From: Clostridium manihotivorum
Lineage (GTDB): Bacteria > Bacillota > Clostridia > Clostridiales > Clostridiaceae
DNA length: 64,000 bases
Direction of reading: 5' to 3'
Assembly (NCBI RefSeq): GCF_004015185.1
Contig: NZ_CP025746.1
Coordinates: 62,001-126,000 of the forward strand
The notes beneath the pieces are model-generated. The model did no database searches. It was given only the letters and a program-made list of their open reading frames with translations, and had not been told where the DNA came from. Shown here in pieces: positions 62,808 to 64,000 of this stretch (its first letter is position 1; every line of letters begins with the position of its first letter). Both the position numbers and the translations under genes were made by a program.

Positions 62808-64000
62808 ATGTCTAGAGATACTAATTGTTTTAATGATAATGTTAAGCTAAAAGATATTTTTATCGGATATGCTAACGGTGAAAGCGAATCCACTGAAAAA
62901 AACTTCCTAAATCTATTCTATATAAATAATAATTATGATGAAATAATATCTAACAGAAACAAATTCATAATATCTGGACGTAAAGGCACTGGTAAAACCA
63001 TACTAGCTAAATATATCGAGAGGAATTACTCTAATAAAGGATATGTATGCACTACTAGGAAGATTAGCGATTTTAATCTTCAGACACTGATAGATCTTAA
63101 TGAAACTGTACTTCCTAAAAGTGAGATATCAGTATTTTGGAAATGGACAATCCTTCTTGAAATATGTAGGTTAATCTTATCTAGAAAGCCAGAACCATAC
63201 AATTTTAAAACTATGTTTCACCATAATAGGCTTAAACACTTTTATTGCAGCTTATATTCAGAGAAAATCTTTTCAATGACTTCCTTTACTAAAAGTAATA
63301 ATAACAAATTAAATACATTGTTAAAAGTTCCTTCTCCATTAAATGAAATAAACACTTCTGCTGAGATTGCCTATAATATAACAAAAAACTTTCAGAAAAA
63401 TAAATACTATAATCTATTAAGTAAATTAGATAATTTACTCAACAAGTGTCTCCCTCATTATAATATAATTTTAATCTATGATGACTTAGATGAGTTTCAA
63501 AGAAATATACAGGATGATTGCTCTTACATCGATTTGCTTCTTTCCCTAATAACAGTAAGCAATGATATCAACCTACAACTTATAAATGCTAATTCTTCTA
63601 ACAGTAGAATATTAATATTATTAAGGGATGACATATTAAATACCCTTCATTTATATTCAGCTAACTTAAATAGATTAATCGTAGATTGTGAAGTAAACTT
63701 GAATTGGCCAAAAATAGCTTGCAAAGAACCTTGGGAAAATCCCTTAATGGATATGATATTATCTAAGATTTCTGTTTCTGTAAAAGAGTTTTCTAATATG
63801 AGTAAAGAGTGCCTTTATCAAAGACTTTTCCCTGAAAAGATAAACCATCAAGAAGCTTCTGACTATCTTATGGATTACAGTTTTGGCAGACCAAGGGATA
63901 TAATTAATTACTTGAATATAATCAAAAACACCTATCCTAATGCCAAGTACTTTGGTTCTCAACTCTTTACAAGTTGTAAGTCAGTTTATTCAAACAAGTT
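62808..64000 (+). CDS. P-loop ATPase resembling the Sll1717 family (partial, runs off the window)
   Basis: The frame is open for 397 codons from ATG 62808 (SD gggtgat, 4 bp) to the window end. Order of motifs: IFIGYANGESESTEKNFL near 17-34, Walker A GRKGTGKT (57-64), Walker B-like IILIYDDLDEF with D225-D226, sensor-like RILILLRDDIL and SFGRPRDIINYL (GRPRD at 360-364). From memory this set matches the Sll1717-type P-loop ATPases (also FunZ-like), some of which are linked to phage defence. The C-terminus and any effector domain lie beyond 64000. An IS630 copy lies directly upstream, so its native promoter or a preceding partner gene may have been cut off. Confidence 0.72.
   Translation, partial: MSRDTNCFNDNVKLKDIFIGYANGESESTEKNFLNLFYINNNYDEIISNRNKFIISGRKGTGKTILAKYIERNYSNKGYVCTTRKISDFNLQTLIDLNETVLPKSEISVFWKWTILLEICRLILSRKPEPYNFKTMFHHNRLKHFYCSLYSEKIFSMTSFTKSNNNKLNTLLKVPSPLNEINTSAEIAYNITKNFQKNKYYNLLSKLDNLLNKCLPHYNIILIYDDLDEFQRNIQDDCSYIDLLLSLITVSNDINLQLINANSSNSRILILLRDDILNTLHLYSANLNRLIVDCEVNLNWPKIACKEPWENPLMDMILSKISVSVKEFSNMSKECLYQRLFPEKINHQEASDYLMDYSFGRPRDIINYLNIIKNTYPNAKYFGSQLFTSCKSVYSNK

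Overview
This window is AT-rich, with strong Shine-Dalgarno (SD) sequences (aggagg or gggg types) and frequent TTG and GTG starts. It carries a long SRP RNA with an Alu domain, the dnaX-ybaB-recR-DUF2508-bofA block, a CsxC-type exosporium protein and a YtfQ-type sugar importer. Together these point to a spore-forming, saccharolytic Clostridium-like Firmicute. That is an inference from gene content; no species is identifiable by eye.

Layout. 0-2.2 kb: end of a methyltransferase gene, then an IS1182-family element. 2.4-8.9 kb: DUF4230 protein, TcdA, a CPBP membrane protease, MTA/SAH nucleosidase, an ECF sigma/anti-sigma pair and a small membrane protein. 8.9-12.4 kb: aminotransferase, SerA and DUF1015 (probable serine synthesis). 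12.7-15 kb: a small Cys protein behind an SD-masking hairpin, and two SPOCS/CsxC-like proteins. 15.2-26 kb: a galactofuranose/galactose-type sensing and uptake locus. In transcription order it is an AraC-type response regulator, a membrane-anchored protein with two fused periplasmic-binding domains, YtfQ, a 0.9-kb repeat-rich spacer, YtfR, YtfT, YjfF and a YesM-like histidine kinase. 26.3-32 kb: carboxypeptidase, an ABC exporter and a membrane protein with an apparent ATA start. 32.3-35.8 kb: bofA to dnaX. 36-42 kb: zinc-ribbon protein, WYL regulator, thyA-folA, an exported SodA, a TPR regulator and DedA. 42.1-45.5 kb: TetR-controlled HlyD/ABC efflux. 45.5-46.8 kb: SRP RNA, tRNA-Ser and lgt. 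47-51 kb: two CobW-like GTPases with a permease/TIGR03943 pair. 51.5-53.6 kb: secreted M4 protease. 55-58.8 kb: galKET. 59-61.2 kb: an amino-acid ABC importer with a doubly frameshifted binding protein. Two near-identical 1183-bp IS630-family copies lie at 53.7 and 61.6 kb. The window ends inside a P-loop ATPase gene resembling the Sll1717 type.

The Ytf importer would deliver a galactose-type sugar that galKET could channel into UDP-glucose and the Leloir pathway. The dual-binding-domain protein looks like the extracellular sensor that informs the kinase/regulator pair.

Small-scale structure is rich: a 48-bp repeat present three times, always 3-4 bp after a terminator T-run; a group of terminators sharing a CACTAA-type stem; a 74-bp repeat present twice; and a 591-bp region bounded by perfect 18-bp inverted repeats that contains examples of all of these. 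Several homopolymer indels (IS630 copies, the binding-protein gene) could be real or could be sequencing artefacts.
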